A DNA stretch of 64,000 nt, taken from NCBI GenBank assembly GCA_965246805.1, contig CBDFFO010000003.1, positions 62,001 through 126,000 on the forward strand. Reading direction: 5' to 3'. The DNA is from Schlegelella_A sp965246805. Lineage in GTDB: Bacteria; Pseudomonadota; Gammaproteobacteria; Burkholderiales; Burkholderiaceae_C. Below, in pieces: positions 18,122 through 26,918 of this stretch. Each line of letters starts with the position of its first letter. The first letter of the stretch is position 1. A model generated the notes under the pieces. That model worked only from the letters and a program-made list of their open reading frames with translations, was not told the origin of the DNA and did not search any database. Made by a program: the position numbers and the translations under genes.

Positions 18122-18934
18122 TCAGGCCCCGACGATCCAGCCCTCCACCACATCGACATCCCTCGGCACGCCGAAGCCCGGCCGGCTCGATGCGAAGGCC
18201 GCCTGCGCGAGACAGAGCACGGCGTCGAGCCGATCGCCCGTGGGGTCGTCGATCAGGGCCGTCTGCAGTTCCGGTTCGATGCGCAACGAGAAGCCGAGCG
18301 AGGCGTGCCCCTGCATCAGTGCATCGACGACCGCCCGGCGCGCGTCGGCGCGGTCCGGCAACGCGCTGTTCTTGTACGAGCGCCGGCCGATGACCGCGTG
18401 CGCGAGCCGACGCGGATAGCCCTCGAGCGCGATGCGCGAGGGGTCGCCTTCCCTCAAGCCCGGCACGTGCGCGCCCGATTCGACGATGCGCGCAAAGCCC
18501 TCGAAGTACATGAACGCGACCGGCACGTAGCGCGACTGCAGCGGGCTCGTCGAGCTCACGTCCGACGCCGCGTCGGTGCGCCGATGCGGCAGTCGCGCGC
18601 CGGCCGGCTGCGCGTTGACCCACGCGTCGATGAAGGCGCGCCACGCCATCCGGGTCGGGCAACGTCGATGCACTTCGGCGGTCACCTCGGCGGCGCTGGC
18701 GCCGAGGTGATTCGCGTCGACGAAAGCGCGCGGCAGACCGAACGGGAAGTCGAACGCCGCCATCCACTTCGTGCGCGTGCGCAGCCAGCCGTCGAACGCG
18801 TCGAGCGTCGTCAGCGCCTCGAGCGATTCGACGATGAGCGAGGCCTTCGCGAAGCGACCCGTCGCCAGCGTGACCGGCTTGCGCTTCGAAGGCGCACAGG
18901 TGAAGTCGATGCCGGCGAGGAGCGCGTGAGCCAT
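18122..18934 (-). CDS. DUF429 protein (RNase H-like fold, predicted nuclease)
   Basis: A 270-aa protein of the DUF429 family. The family is predicted to adopt an RNase H/actin-like fold. Conserved acidic positions are visible as Asp10 in LLAGIDFTC, Asp62 in AAFDFPFGLP and Asp237 in GDRLDAVLCL, the pattern expected for a metal-binding nuclease site. The function has not been established for the family. It sits between the DEXH helicase region and the ligase/exonuclease pair, divergent from asparaginase. A link to the repair genes is only positional. Confidence 0.75.
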   Translation of the reverse strand: MAHALLAGIDFTCAPSKRKPVTLATGRFAKASLIVESLEALTTLDAFDGWLRTRTKWMAAFDFPFGLPRAFVDANHLGASAAEVTAEVHRRCPTRMAWRAFIDAWVNAQPAGARLPHRRTDAASDVSSTSPLQSRYVPVAFMYFEGFARIVESGAHVPGLREGDPSRIALEGYPRRLAHAVIGRRSYKNSALPDRADARRAVVDALMQGHASLGFSLRIEPELQTALIDDPTGDRLDAVLCLAQAAFASSRPGFGVPRDVDVVEGWIVGA

Positions 18935-19067
18935 ACCCGATTCTTGACTTCAAGCTCCCTGCACGCGGCAGCCGAAAGGGAGCGTTAAATAGCGGCTGTA
19001 CCCGAACCCACCGTGGCAGCCGGCCATCGGCGCCCAGGTCCTGCAACCGTCGGTCCCTTGTCGCGCC

Positions 19068-20108
19068 ATGAACCCCATCCTTGTCGAAGCTTTCCGCGGC
19101 CCTGCGGTCGAATCGGTCCACGGCGGTGCTCTGGCCATCGTCGATGGCGACGGCCATGTCGTTTGCGCGATCGGCGACATCGAGCGCCCGATTTTCCCTC
19201 GATCGGCGGTGAAGGTGTTGCAGGCCCTACCGATGGTCGAGAGCGGCGCCGCCGATCGGCTCGAGCTCACCGACGACGAGCTCGCGATCGTTTGCGCCTC
19301 GCACAATGGCGAGCCGGAGCACACGACCGTGGTGGCCGGCCTGCTGGCCAAGCTCCAGCTCGACGCGCACGCGCTCGAATGCGGCACGCACTGGCCCTCG
19401 AACGAAACCACCGCGCGTGCGCTGGCCGCGAACGGCGACAAGCCGAGCGCGCTGCACAACAACTGCTCGGGCAAGCACGCCGGGTTCCTGTGCCTCGGTT
19501 GCATGAAAAAGGGCGCGCTCGATCGGCGCCAGTACGTGAAGGGCTATGTCGCGCCCGACCACCCGGTGATGCAGGACGTGACCGCGGCCCTGCAGGCGAC
19601 GACCGGCTTCGACCTCGCCGCCGCCCCGCGCGGCACCGACGGCTGCTCGATCCCGACCTTCGCGATACCGCTGCGCCATCTCGCGCATGCGTTCGCGCGT
19701 GTCGGCACCGGCCACGGTCTGTCAGCCGGCCATGCCGCGGCCGCCAGTCGCCTGCGTGCCGCGGTCGCGAAGTCGCCTTTCATGGTCGGCGGCACCCGCC
19801 GCTTCGACACCCGGGTGATGCGGCAACTCGGCGCGCGCGCGTTCACGAAGGTCGGCGCCGAAGGCGTGTTCTGCGCTGCGTTTCCCGAGCCGGGTTACGG
19901 CGTCGCGATCAAGGTCGATGATGGCAACAACGCGCGCGCCGCCGAAGTGGTGATGGCCGCGGTGATCGAAGCCTGCCTGGCCCTCGACGATGCCGACGCG
20001 ACCTTCATGCGCGGCTTCAGCGACCTCGCGCTGCGCAACTGGAACGGCATCGAGGTCGGTGCGCTGCGCGCTACGCCGGCTCTTCGGGCCGCGTTGCCAG
20101 GTCGCTAG
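19068..20108 (+). CDS. L-asparaginase (PF06089, rhizobial type)
   Basis: A 346-aa asparaginase unrelated to the classical AnsA/AnsB fold and like the Rhizobium etli type II-thermolabile family. It has the serine/lysine hydrolase-like active set: Ser46-x-x-Lys49 in PRSAVKVLQ, Ser78 in CASHNGEPEH, and the NNCSGKHAGF segment with Cys133 and Lys136, equivalent to the metal-binding pair of that family. It hydrolyses asparagine to aspartate and ammonia. The 3' end overlaps the ligase gene tail to tail by 38 nt (20071-20108). Confidence 0.88.
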   Translation: MNPILVEAFRGPAVESVHGGALAIVDGDGHVVCAIGDIERPIFPRSAVKVLQALPMVESGAADRLELTDDELAIVCASHNGEPEHTTVVAGLLAKLQLDAHALECGTHWPSNETTARALAANGDKPSALHNNCSGKHAGFLCLGCMKKGALDRRQYVKGYVAPDHPVMQDVTAALQATTGFDLAAAPRGTDGCSIPTFAIPLRHLAHAFARVGTGHGLSAGHAAAASRLRAAVAKSPFMVGGTRRFDTRVMRQLGARAFTKVGAEGVFCAAFPEPGYGVAIKVDDGNNARAAEVVMAAVIEACLALDDADATFMRGFSDLALRNWNGIEVGALRATPALRAALPGR

Positions 20109-21840
20109 GCGCGCGGGCACCGGCCGTCGCCGTGCCGTGGTGCAACGCCAGCAGGCCTTCGAGCGAGGCCATCGTGTCGGCCTCGTGAATGGGTTTGTCA
20201 GAGCGAATGCGCAGCATGCGCGGGAACCGAACGGCGATGCCGCTCTTGTGTCGCGCGCTGCGGTTGATGCCTTCGAAGCCGAGCTCGAACACCATCGTCG
20301 GTTTCACGCTGCGCACTGGGCCAAACTTCTCGAGCGTGTTGGCGCGGATCACTTTGTCGACGCCGCGGAACTCCTCGTCGGTGAGACCCGAGTAGGCCTT
20401 CGCGAACGCGACCAGCTGCAGGGCATCGGCCTCCGGCGGCTCGCGTCTGGCGATCGCATCGACGACCGACTGCGCCTCGGCCGCATCGCGCGGCGTGCGG
20501 TTCCACACCGCGAAGGTGTAGTCGGTGTACACGCTCGCTCGACGGCCGTGGCCGGCCTGCGCATAGATGAGCACGCAGTCGACGCGGAGCGGTTCGATCT
20601 TCCACTTCCACCACGTCCCGCCGCCAAGGTCGTCCTGCTTGCGACGGCCGGTGCCGTAGCGCGCGCCGCGCTGCTTCAGCATGAAGCCTTCGACGCCACG
20701 CTCGCGCGACTCCTCGCGCAAGGCCGCGAGCTCGGCCCAGCTCGACCGTATCTCGACCGGCGACAGATGGATCGTCATATGCTGCTTCACCAAGCTCTCG
20801 AGCAGCTCGCGCCGTTCGGCTTGCCCGCGCTCGCGCAGGTCGACGCCACCGAGCTCGAGCAGGTCGTACGCGATGAGGCCGACCGGCGCATCGGCGAGCA
20901 CCTTCTTCGTCAGGGTCTTGCGGCCGATGCGCTGCTGCAGCAACGCAAACGGCGCGACGCGGTCGTCCTTCCACACCACAATCTCGCCGTCGAGCACGGT
21001 GCCATCGGGCAGTTGCATCGCGTTCGCGACGATCTCCGGGAAGCGCTCGGTGACGAGCTCTTCACCACGCGACCAGATCCACACCTGGCTTGCGCGCTTC
21101 ACCACCTGCGCGCGAATGCCGTCGTACTTCCACTCGACGATCCACTCGCCGGGAACTCCGAGCTTGGCGTCGAAGGCGCCGTGGTGCAGGTCGAGCTGGT
21201 GCGCAAGGAAAAAAGGATAAGGCTGGCCGGCGTCGAGCGGGCCGTTGCCGGCGGCGGCCGTGAGCTGCGCGTAGCGTTCGGCGCTCGGACTCACGCGCCC
21301 GTCGGTGTAACCCATCATGCGTTGCGCGACGAGCTTGGCATCGACGCCCGCCTGCTCAGCGAGCGCCCGCTGCACCAGCAGCTTGCTGACGCCGACCCGA
21401 AAGCTGCCGCCGATGAGCTTGTTGAGCAGGAAGCGGCCGGCGGTGTCGAGCTCGTCCCAGTACGAGGCGACGCGTGCGGTCTGCTCCTCGGGCGCCAGGC
21501 CTCGCAGCGGCAGCAGGCGTTCTTCGATCCACTCCGCCAGGCCGAGATCGCTCTCGTGCGCAGGCGGTGGCAACACGTGCGCAACGGTCTCCGAGAAATC
21601 GCCCACCGCCTGATAGCACGCATCGAAGAGCCAGTCGTCGATGCCGGCGCGCCGGCAGGCGATCGCCCATAGCACGCCGCTCGGCACCACCTGGCGGGGC
21701 TTGCCCCCGGCAAGGAAGTACACCGCCCACGCCGCGTCGCGCGGCGCAGCGACCCCGAAATAGCGCTTCAGCGCATCGACCTTCGCAAGCGTCGCGGTGC
21801 TTTGATCGAGCTCGGCGAAGAGTGCGGCGAAGCGCTTCAT
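20071..21840 (-). CDS. ATP-dependent DNA ligase (ligase-associated damage response)
   Basis: A 589-aa ATP-dependent ligase. The AMP-accepting lysine is Lys238 in EWKYDGIRAQ (motif I, K-x-D-G). Motif III is DGEIVVW, motif IV is GVEGFMLK, and motif V is WWKWKIEP. An alpha-helical N-terminal DNA-binding domain (1-200) precedes the nucleotidyltransferase and OB domains. The length and the lack of polymerase or nuclease domains distinguish it from LigD. It is translationally coupled to the upstream MBL exonuclease (ATGA overlap at 21837-21840), as in ligase-associated repair operons. Confidence 0.94.
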   Translation of the reverse strand: MKRFAALFAELDQSTATLAKVDALKRYFGVAAPRDAAWAVYFLAGGKPRQVVPSGVLWAIACRRAGIDDWLFDACYQAVGDFSETVAHVLPPPAHESDLGLAEWIEERLLPLRGLAPEEQTARVASYWDELDTAGRFLLNKLIGGSFRVGVSKLLVQRALAEQAGVDAKLVAQRMMGYTDGRVSPSAERYAQLTAAAGNGPLDAGQPYPFFLAHQLDLHHGAFDAKLGVPGEWIVEWKYDGIRAQVVKRASQVWIWSRGEELVTERFPEIVANAMQLPDGTVLDGEIVVWKDDRVAPFALLQQRIGRKTLTKKVLADAPVGLIAYDLLELGGVDLRERGQAERRELLESLVKQHMTIHLSPVEIRSSWAELAALREESRERGVEGFMLKQRGARYGTGRRKQDDLGGGTWWKWKIEPLRVDCVLIYAQAGHGRRASVYTDYTFAVWNRTPRDAAEAQSVVDAIARREPPEADALQLVAFAKAYSGLTDEEFRGVDKVIRANTLEKFGPVRSVKPTMVFELGFEGINRSARHKSGIAVRFPRMLRIRSDKPIHEADTMASLEGLLALHHGTATAGARAPSDLATRPEEPA

Positions 21841-23108
21841 CTCAAAGCGTCGTCGCTCGACGACTCGTCTGGCGACGCATCTTCGCTCCCTCTCCTTCCG
21901 GGAGGGGGCTGGGGTGAGGACGGTGCTGCACTCTCCCCCGCCCCAACCCTCTCCCGGGGGGAGAGGGAGTCAAGGTCTAGCGCGTCAACGGCATGCGCGT
22001 GCGCCTCGTCGTCGCTCAGCGTCGCGGCCACCTCATCCGCCGCCTGCTCTGAAGCCGCCTTCGCGTCGCCGGCGCCACCCGGCAGTTCGTCGTCGTCGTC
22101 GCCGTACTCGGTCGCGAACGAGCCCGCTTCGAGGCCCTGGTCTGTGAGCCATCGCACCATCACCGCTTCGTAGCCGTGCGTGACGATCACGCGCTCGGCG
22201 CCGGTCGCGCCGATCGCGCGCTGCAGGCCGGGCCAGTCGGCATGGTCGCTCAACACGAAACCGCGGTCGACCGATCGCCTCCGACGGGCACCGCGCAACT
22301 GCATCCAGCCGCTCGCGAACGCATCGCTGTAGTCGCCGAAGCGGCGCGTCCAGATGGCGCCCTGCACCGAGGGCGGCGCGACGACCAGCGCGCGCCTGAT
22401 CATCGATTTGTCGGCGAGCTCCGTGACCAGCTGCGTCGGGGGCAACGCGACGCCGGCTTCGCGATAGGCGCGGTTCAACGGCTCGACCGCCCCGTGCACG
22501 ATGATCGGCCCGATCGACGGATCGACGCCCTTTAGGATGCGTTGCGCCTTGCCGAAGCTGTAGCCCATCAGCAGGCTGGCGCGGCCGGCTTCGGCGTTGG
22601 CGCGCCACCAGGCGTCGATCGACGCGAAGAGCTCGGCTTGCGGTTGCCACCGGTAGATCGGCAGGCCGAAGGTCGACTCGGTGATGAAGCAATGGCAACG
22701 CACCGGCTCGAACGGCGCGCACGTGGCGTTGTCTTCGGCCGCGTCCGCGCTCGAGCCGGCCACGTAGTAGTCGCCCGACGCGACCCACACGCGGCCCTGG
22801 TGTTCTAGCCGAACCTGCGCCGAGCCGAGCACATGGCCGGCCGGGTGCAGGCTGACGCGCACGCCGAAGTGATCGATCTGCTCGCCGTAGGCGAGCGTCT
22901 GCAGGTCGATCTCGCCGAGCCGGGCGCGCAGCACGCCCTCGGCCGGCGCTGCCGCGAGGTAATGCGCATGGCCTCGCCGCGAGTGGTCGGCATGCGCGTG
23001 GGTGATCACCGCGCGATCAACCGGGCGCCACGGGTCGATGTAGAAATCACCGGGCGGGCAATAGAGGCCCTCGGGGCGTTGGATGACGAGGTCGTCTGGA
23101 TGCACCAT
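21837..23108 (-). CDS. Ligase-associated MBL-fold exonuclease
   Basis: A 423-aa metallo-beta-lactamase/beta-CASP-like nuclease. The HAHADH metal motif is at 37-42, HPAGHVLGSAQV follows, then ESTFGLPIY and FVLSDHADW, and VIVTHGYE near the end of the core. These match the ligase-associated damage response exonuclease family. The catalytic core ends near residue 335. An Asp/Ala-rich linker follows, then a 45-residue tail, of which about 380-408 is encoded by a dispersed inverted DNA repeat. The ATG at 23108 gives the usual MVHPDDLVI start; the upstream in-frame leader is rejected. The stop overlaps the ligase ATG. Confidence 0.93.
   Translation of the reverse strand: MVHPDDLVIQRPEGLYCPPGDFYIDPWRPVDRAVITHAHADHSRRGHAHYLAAAPAEGVLRARLGEIDLQTLAYGEQIDHFGVRVSLHPAGHVLGSAQVRLEHQGRVWVASGDYYVAGSSADAAEDNATCAPFEPVRCHCFITESTFGLPIYRWQPQAELFASIDAWWRANAEAGRASLLMGYSFGKAQRILKGVDPSIGPIIVHGAVEPLNRAYREAGVALPPTQLVTELADKSMIRRALVVAPPSVQGAIWTRRFGDYSDAFASGWMQLRGARRRRSVDRGFVLSDHADWPGLQRAIGATGAERVIVTHGYEAVMVRWLTDQGLEAGSFATEYGDDDDELPGGAGDAKAASEQAADEVAATLSDDEAHAHAVDALDLDSLSPRERVGAGESAAPSSPQPPPGRRGSEDASPDESSSDDALR
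21886..21969. repeat. Dispersed GC-rich inverted repeat pair inside a coding region
   Basis: Two inverted copies of a 34-39 bp element. Copy 1 is at 21886-21919 (starts CTCCCTCTCC, ends GGGGTGAGG). Copy 2 is at 21931-21969 (starts CTCTCCCCCG, ends GGGGAGAGGGAG). An 11-nt spacer separates them. Each copy is itself palindromic. The sequence type resembles REP-like intergenic repeats common in beta- and gammaproteobacteria. Here it lies in frame inside the exonuclease tail, encoding LSPRERVGAGE and QPPPGRRGSE. Confidence 0.8.
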
Positions 23109-23331
23109 GAATCGACAAGGGTAATGCGGGCGCGCGGGTCGCGCTGCCACCGGGTCCGGCAGGTCGCCCAATTGCCAGAGCGTCGAGTCGCCACCGTCGA
23201 GCCGGCACGACGGTACAGTGGCAGCGCGGCGCCAATGGTCCGGTCGCGAACGATCGACCTTGTGCCGTGCGGTCGACGACCGCGAAGGGCATGTGGCGCT
23301 CCCGCGTCCACTCACCACACCACCACATTCC

Positions 23332-24840
23332 ATGTACACGCAAATTCCTTCGCCCACCGGCGATTCCGGTTCGCGCGCATCGACGGGTGTCGACGGCCTC
23401 GACGCGATCCTGGGCGGTGGACTCACCCGCAACCGGGTCTACCTGCTCGAAGGAACACCCGGCACCGGCAAGACCACGTTTGCGCTTCGCTTCCTGCTCG
23501 CCGGCGTCGCGGCGGGTGAAAAAGGCCTCTACATCACGCTGTCTGAAACGGCAAATGAACTGGCGGCAGTGGTCGCCTCACATGGCTGGTCGCTCGACGG
23601 CATCGATGTGTGCGAGCTGCTCGACGAAAGCGGCCGCGACCCCGACGCCGAGCAGTCGATCCTCTACCCGTCGGAAGTGGAACTTGGCGAAACCATCGGC
23701 AAGATCACCGCTCAGATCGAACGTGCCGCGCCGACGCGGGTGGTCTTCGACAGCCTCTCCGAGATGAGACTGCTCGCGCAAGACCCGTTGCGCTATCGGC
23801 GACAGGTGCTTGCGCTGAAGCAGTTTTTCGGAACGCGTTCATGCACGGTGCTGCTGCTCGACGACAAGACCTCCGACCCTGGTGACCTTCAACTGCACAG
23901 CATTTCGCACGGCGTGATCAGCCTCGAGCAGGTGATTCAGCAATTCGGCACCGAATCGCGGCGGCTGCGGGTGATCAAGATGCGCGGCCAGAGGTTCCAG
24001 GGTGGCCTGCACGACTTCGTGCTCGACACCGGTCGCGTCGCCGTTTTCCCTCGGCTGGTCGCTTCGGAGCACCGCACTGCGGTGCATCACGAACACGTGT
24101 CGACCGGTTCGGCCCAGCTCGACGAGATGCTTGGCGGCGGGCTCACGCGCGGCACCAGCACGCTGCTGCTCGGCCCCTCCGGCATCGGCAAGACGACGAC
24201 GGTTCTGCGCTGTATGCACGCCGCCCTCACCCGCGGCGAACACGCAACGTACTACATCTTCGACGAAGGGTTGGCCACCCTGATGACACGCGGCCGCGCG
24301 CTGGGCATGGACGTGACGCCGTTCGTCGATTCCGGCCAGTGCCGAATCGTGCAGATCGATCCCGCCGAGCTCTCGACCGGTGAGTTCTCGTCGATGGTGG
24401 TGGAGGCGGTGAAGACCAGGGGCGCCAGTTTCGTCGCGCTCGACAGCCTCAACGCCTACCTGCAGGCGATGCCGGGGCAAAGCTTCCTGTTGCTGCACAT
24501 GCACGAATTGCTGACGTTCCTGAACCATCGCGGCGTGACCACCATGCTCGTCGTCGGACAGCATGGCGTGATCGGTGACGTGCGCACCGAGATCGACCTC
24601 AGCTACCTGAGCGACGCCACCGTGCTGTATCGTTTCTTCGAGGCCGAGGGCGCCGTCCGCTCGGCCATCACCGCGCTGAAGAGCCGGACCGGGCCGAATC
24701 AACACACGATTCGCGAGTTCCGCCTGAGCTTCAAGGACGGGCTGCAAGTGGGCGAACCGTTGCATGGCTTCGATGGCGTCCTCGGCGGGCTGCCGCGTTA
24801 CAGCGGCAGCACCCAACTGTTGGAGGGTCGGCAGGGATGA
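23332..24840 (+). CDS. KaiC-like double RecA-domain ATPase
   Basis: A 502-aa KaiC family protein with two RecA-like domains. CI Walker A is GTPGTGKTT (41-49) and CII Walker A is GPSGIGKTT (281-289). The catalytic position is Ser71-Glu72 in CI, where cyanobacterial KaiC has Glu-Glu, and Asp311-Glu312 in CII. The region aligned to the KaiC dual phosphosite reads Ser424-Tyr425 in DLSYLSDATV. The ATG at 23332 yields the canonical RASTGVDGLDAILGGG start. It is coupled to the downstream hybrid kinase (ATGA, 24837-24840). No kaiA or kaiB is present, so it is likely a signalling ATPase rather than a clock. Confidence 0.9.
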   Translation: MYTQIPSPTGDSGSRASTGVDGLDAILGGGLTRNRVYLLEGTPGTGKTTFALRFLLAGVAAGEKGLYITLSETANELAAVVASHGWSLDGIDVCELLDESGRDPDAEQSILYPSEVELGETIGKITAQIERAAPTRVVFDSLSEMRLLAQDPLRYRRQVLALKQFFGTRSCTVLLLDDKTSDPGDLQLHSISHGVISLEQVIQQFGTESRRLRVIKMRGQRFQGGLHDFVLDTGRVAVFPRLVASEHRTAVHHEHVSTGSAQLDEMLGGGLTRGTSTLLLGPSGIGKTTTVLRCMHAALTRGEHATYYIFDEGLATLMTRGRALGMDVTPFVDSGQCRIVQIDPAELSTGEFSSMVVEAVKTRGASFVALDSLNAYLQAMPGQSFLLLHMHELLTFLNHRGVTTMLVVGQHGVIGDVRTEIDLSYLSDATVLYRFFEAEGAVRSAITALKSRTGPNQHTIREFRLSFKDGLQVGEPLHGFDGVLGGLPRYSGSTQLLEGRQG

Positions 24841-26918
24841 TCCGCGGGGCGACGCCCGATCCAGAGTCGCGGGTGCTGGTCTTGGCGCCGCGAGGCCGCG
24901 ATGCCGACGTGGTGGGCCAACTGCTGACGACGTTCGGCTTGCGTTGCGAACCGTGCGCCGATCTGCCCGCCCTGGTGACGGCGCTCGCCTTCGGTGCCGA
25001 CATCGCGCTGCTGACCGAAGAGGCGCTGGCGGGTCCGGAACTGGCCTTGCTGGTCGACTGGATCGACCGCCAGCCGCCTTGGTCCGATTTTCCGTTCGTC
25101 GTGCTTGCGACGCGACGCGTCGGCCGTCGGCCCCTCGGCGCGGCCGCCACGCTGCGCGACCTGGGCAACGTGGTCCTCCTCGAGCGCCCGCTCAACACCG
25201 ACACGCTGGTGAGTGCTGCCAGAGCGGCCATGCGGGCGCGACGCCGCCAATACGCCACCCGCACGCACATGGCTGCCGAACTTGCCGCCCGCGCGTCGGA
25301 ACGCCAGGCCAACGCCGAAACGCTCGCCGTCAAACAAGCCTTCGAGGTGGCGCTCGAAGCGGGCGAACTCGGCACGTTCCACTGCCCGTTTCCATTGGCG
25401 CGCGTGGAAGCCAACGCGGTTTGCCGAACGCACTTCTGGATGAACGAAAACGACGAGTCCACTCTCGCCAACTTCCTCGCCCGCGTCCATCGTGACGACT
25501 TGACCATGACCGAATTGGCGATCGAGCGCTCCGTGACCGGTTCGGTTCCGTACGACATCGACCACCGCACCGTCTCGCCGACCGGTGCCGTGCGTTGGAT
25601 CCGGGTCAAGGGCCGGGTCTATCGGGACGCGGGTGGCGAGCCGGTTCGCTTCGACGGCGTCACGCTTGACATCGACCGCCAGAAGCGCCTCGAAGACGAA
25701 CGCGAAACCCTGCTGGCGGGCGAGCGCGCGGCGCGCCTCGAGGCCGAACGCGCAGGCCGCATGAAGGACGAATTCCTGGCCACGCTTTCCCACGAGCTGC
25801 GCACGCCACTCAGCGCGATCATCGGCTGGACCCATCTGCTGTCGCGCCCTGGGGCGAGCGCAGCCGACGTGGCCAAGGCGTCCACCATCATCGAGCGCAA
25901 CGCGAAAGCGCAAGCCCGCCTCATCGAAGACCTGCTCGACGTGAGCCGCATCACCTCGGGCAACCTGGAGCTCGAGGCAACCGTCATGCAGCTGGGACCA
26001 GTGCTCGATGCGGTGATGCAAGCCCTCAAGCCCGCGGCCGAAGCGAAACGCGTCGCGCTGGCGGTGCAAGTCGAGCCGCAGCGCATCGAGATGGTCGGTG
26101 ACGCGCAGCGTATCCAGCAAGTGTTGTGGAACCTCGTGTCGAACGCCGTCAAGTTCACGCCGGCCGGTGGCCGTGTGGCGGTGCGGGCGAAGGTAGCGGC
26201 CGCTGACGTGGTGCTCGAAGTGCAAGACAACGGCGCCGGCATCTCGCCCGAGTTCCTGCCGCATGTGTTCGAGCGTTTTCGTCAGGAGCAATCGACCTCG
26301 TCGCGGTCGTTCGGGGGGCTCGGTCTCGGTCTGGCCATCGTTCGCCAACTCGTCGAGCTGCACGGCGGCAGCGTGAGGGCGACATCGCCCGGCACCGGCC
26401 TGGGCTCGACGTTCGCGGTGCGCCTGCCGATCGGCACGGACGCCGCCCACGCGCCGGGCGATCCGGATCGGCCGCCACCCGACGCCATTCCTCGCAGCGG
26501 CACCGACCCGCTGGCCGGACTTCACATCGTGCTGATCGAGGACGAGGCCGATGGCCGCGACATGCTGACGCGCATGCTCGAGCGCGAAGGGGCGCGCGTC
26601 ACCGCACTCGATTCCGCCGAACAGGCGCTGCTCTTGCTGCAGCGCATGTCACCCGACCTGCTGATCAGCGACATCGGGATGCCGAGCGTCGACGGACACG
26701 AATTGATCCGGCGCGTGCGCGCCGATGCGAACCCGTCGCTGCAGCAGCTTCCGGCCATCGCCCTCACCGCGTTCGCGCACCCGAGCGACGCGGGCAAGGC
26801 CAGGGCGGCTGGCTTTCAGCGCCACTTGCCCAAGCCGGTCAATCCCGAGGCCTTGCTGAACGCCATCGCCGAAGTGCAGCTGCCAGCGGCCGGGCTTCTG
26901 AAAGCCTTCAAACGCTAG
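24837..26918 (+). CDS. Hybrid sensor histidine kinase with C-terminal receiver
   Basis: A 693-aa cytosolic kinase. The order is: a degenerate receiver-like N-terminus (10-130, no phospho-acceptor pocket), a coiled linker, a PAS/PAC domain (about 165-285), HisKA with His319 in TLSHELRTPL, HATPase_c with N box LWNLVSNAVKF and G boxes DNGAGIS and GLGLGLA, and a receiver with Asp612 in LISDIGMPS and Lys in LPKPVNP. No transmembrane segment is seen. Coupling to the KaiC-like ATPase suggests that the ATPase is its sensory input. It converges on the response regulator at 26915 with a 4-nt overlap. Confidence 0.92.
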   Translation: MIRGATPDPESRVLVLAPRGRDADVVGQLLTTFGLRCEPCADLPALVTALAFGADIALLTEEALAGPELALLVDWIDRQPPWSDFPFVVLATRRVGRRPLGAAATLRDLGNVVLLERPLNTDTLVSAARAAMRARRRQYATRTHMAAELAARASERQANAETLAVKQAFEVALEAGELGTFHCPFPLARVEANAVCRTHFWMNENDESTLANFLARVHRDDLTMTELAIERSVTGSVPYDIDHRTVSPTGAVRWIRVKGRVYRDAGGEPVRFDGVTLDIDRQKRLEDERETLLAGERAARLEAERAGRMKDEFLATLSHELRTPLSAIIGWTHLLSRPGASAADVAKASTIIERNAKAQARLIEDLLDVSRITSGNLELEATVMQLGPVLDAVMQALKPAAEAKRVALAVQVEPQRIEMVGDAQRIQQVLWNLVSNAVKFTPAGGRVAVRAKVAAADVVLEVQDNGAGISPEFLPHVFERFRQEQSTSSRSFGGLGLGLAIVRQLVELHGGSVRATSPGTGLGSTFAVRLPIGTDAAHAPGDPDRPPPDAIPRSGTDPLAGLHIVLIEDEADGRDMLTRMLEREGARVTALDSAEQALLLLQRMSPDLLISDIGMPSVDGHELIRRVRADANPSLQQLPAIALTAFAHPSDAGKARAAGFQRHLPKPVNPEALLNAIAEVQLPAAGLLKAFKR

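Noticed and set aside
21886..21969. CRISPR array
   Set aside because: Only two copies, inverted, with an 11-nt spacer; inverted dispersed repeats fit better.
23332..24840. KaiC as a true circadian clock protein
   Set aside because: No kaiA or kaiB here, and the phosphosite and one catalytic Glu differ; only the fold is supported.
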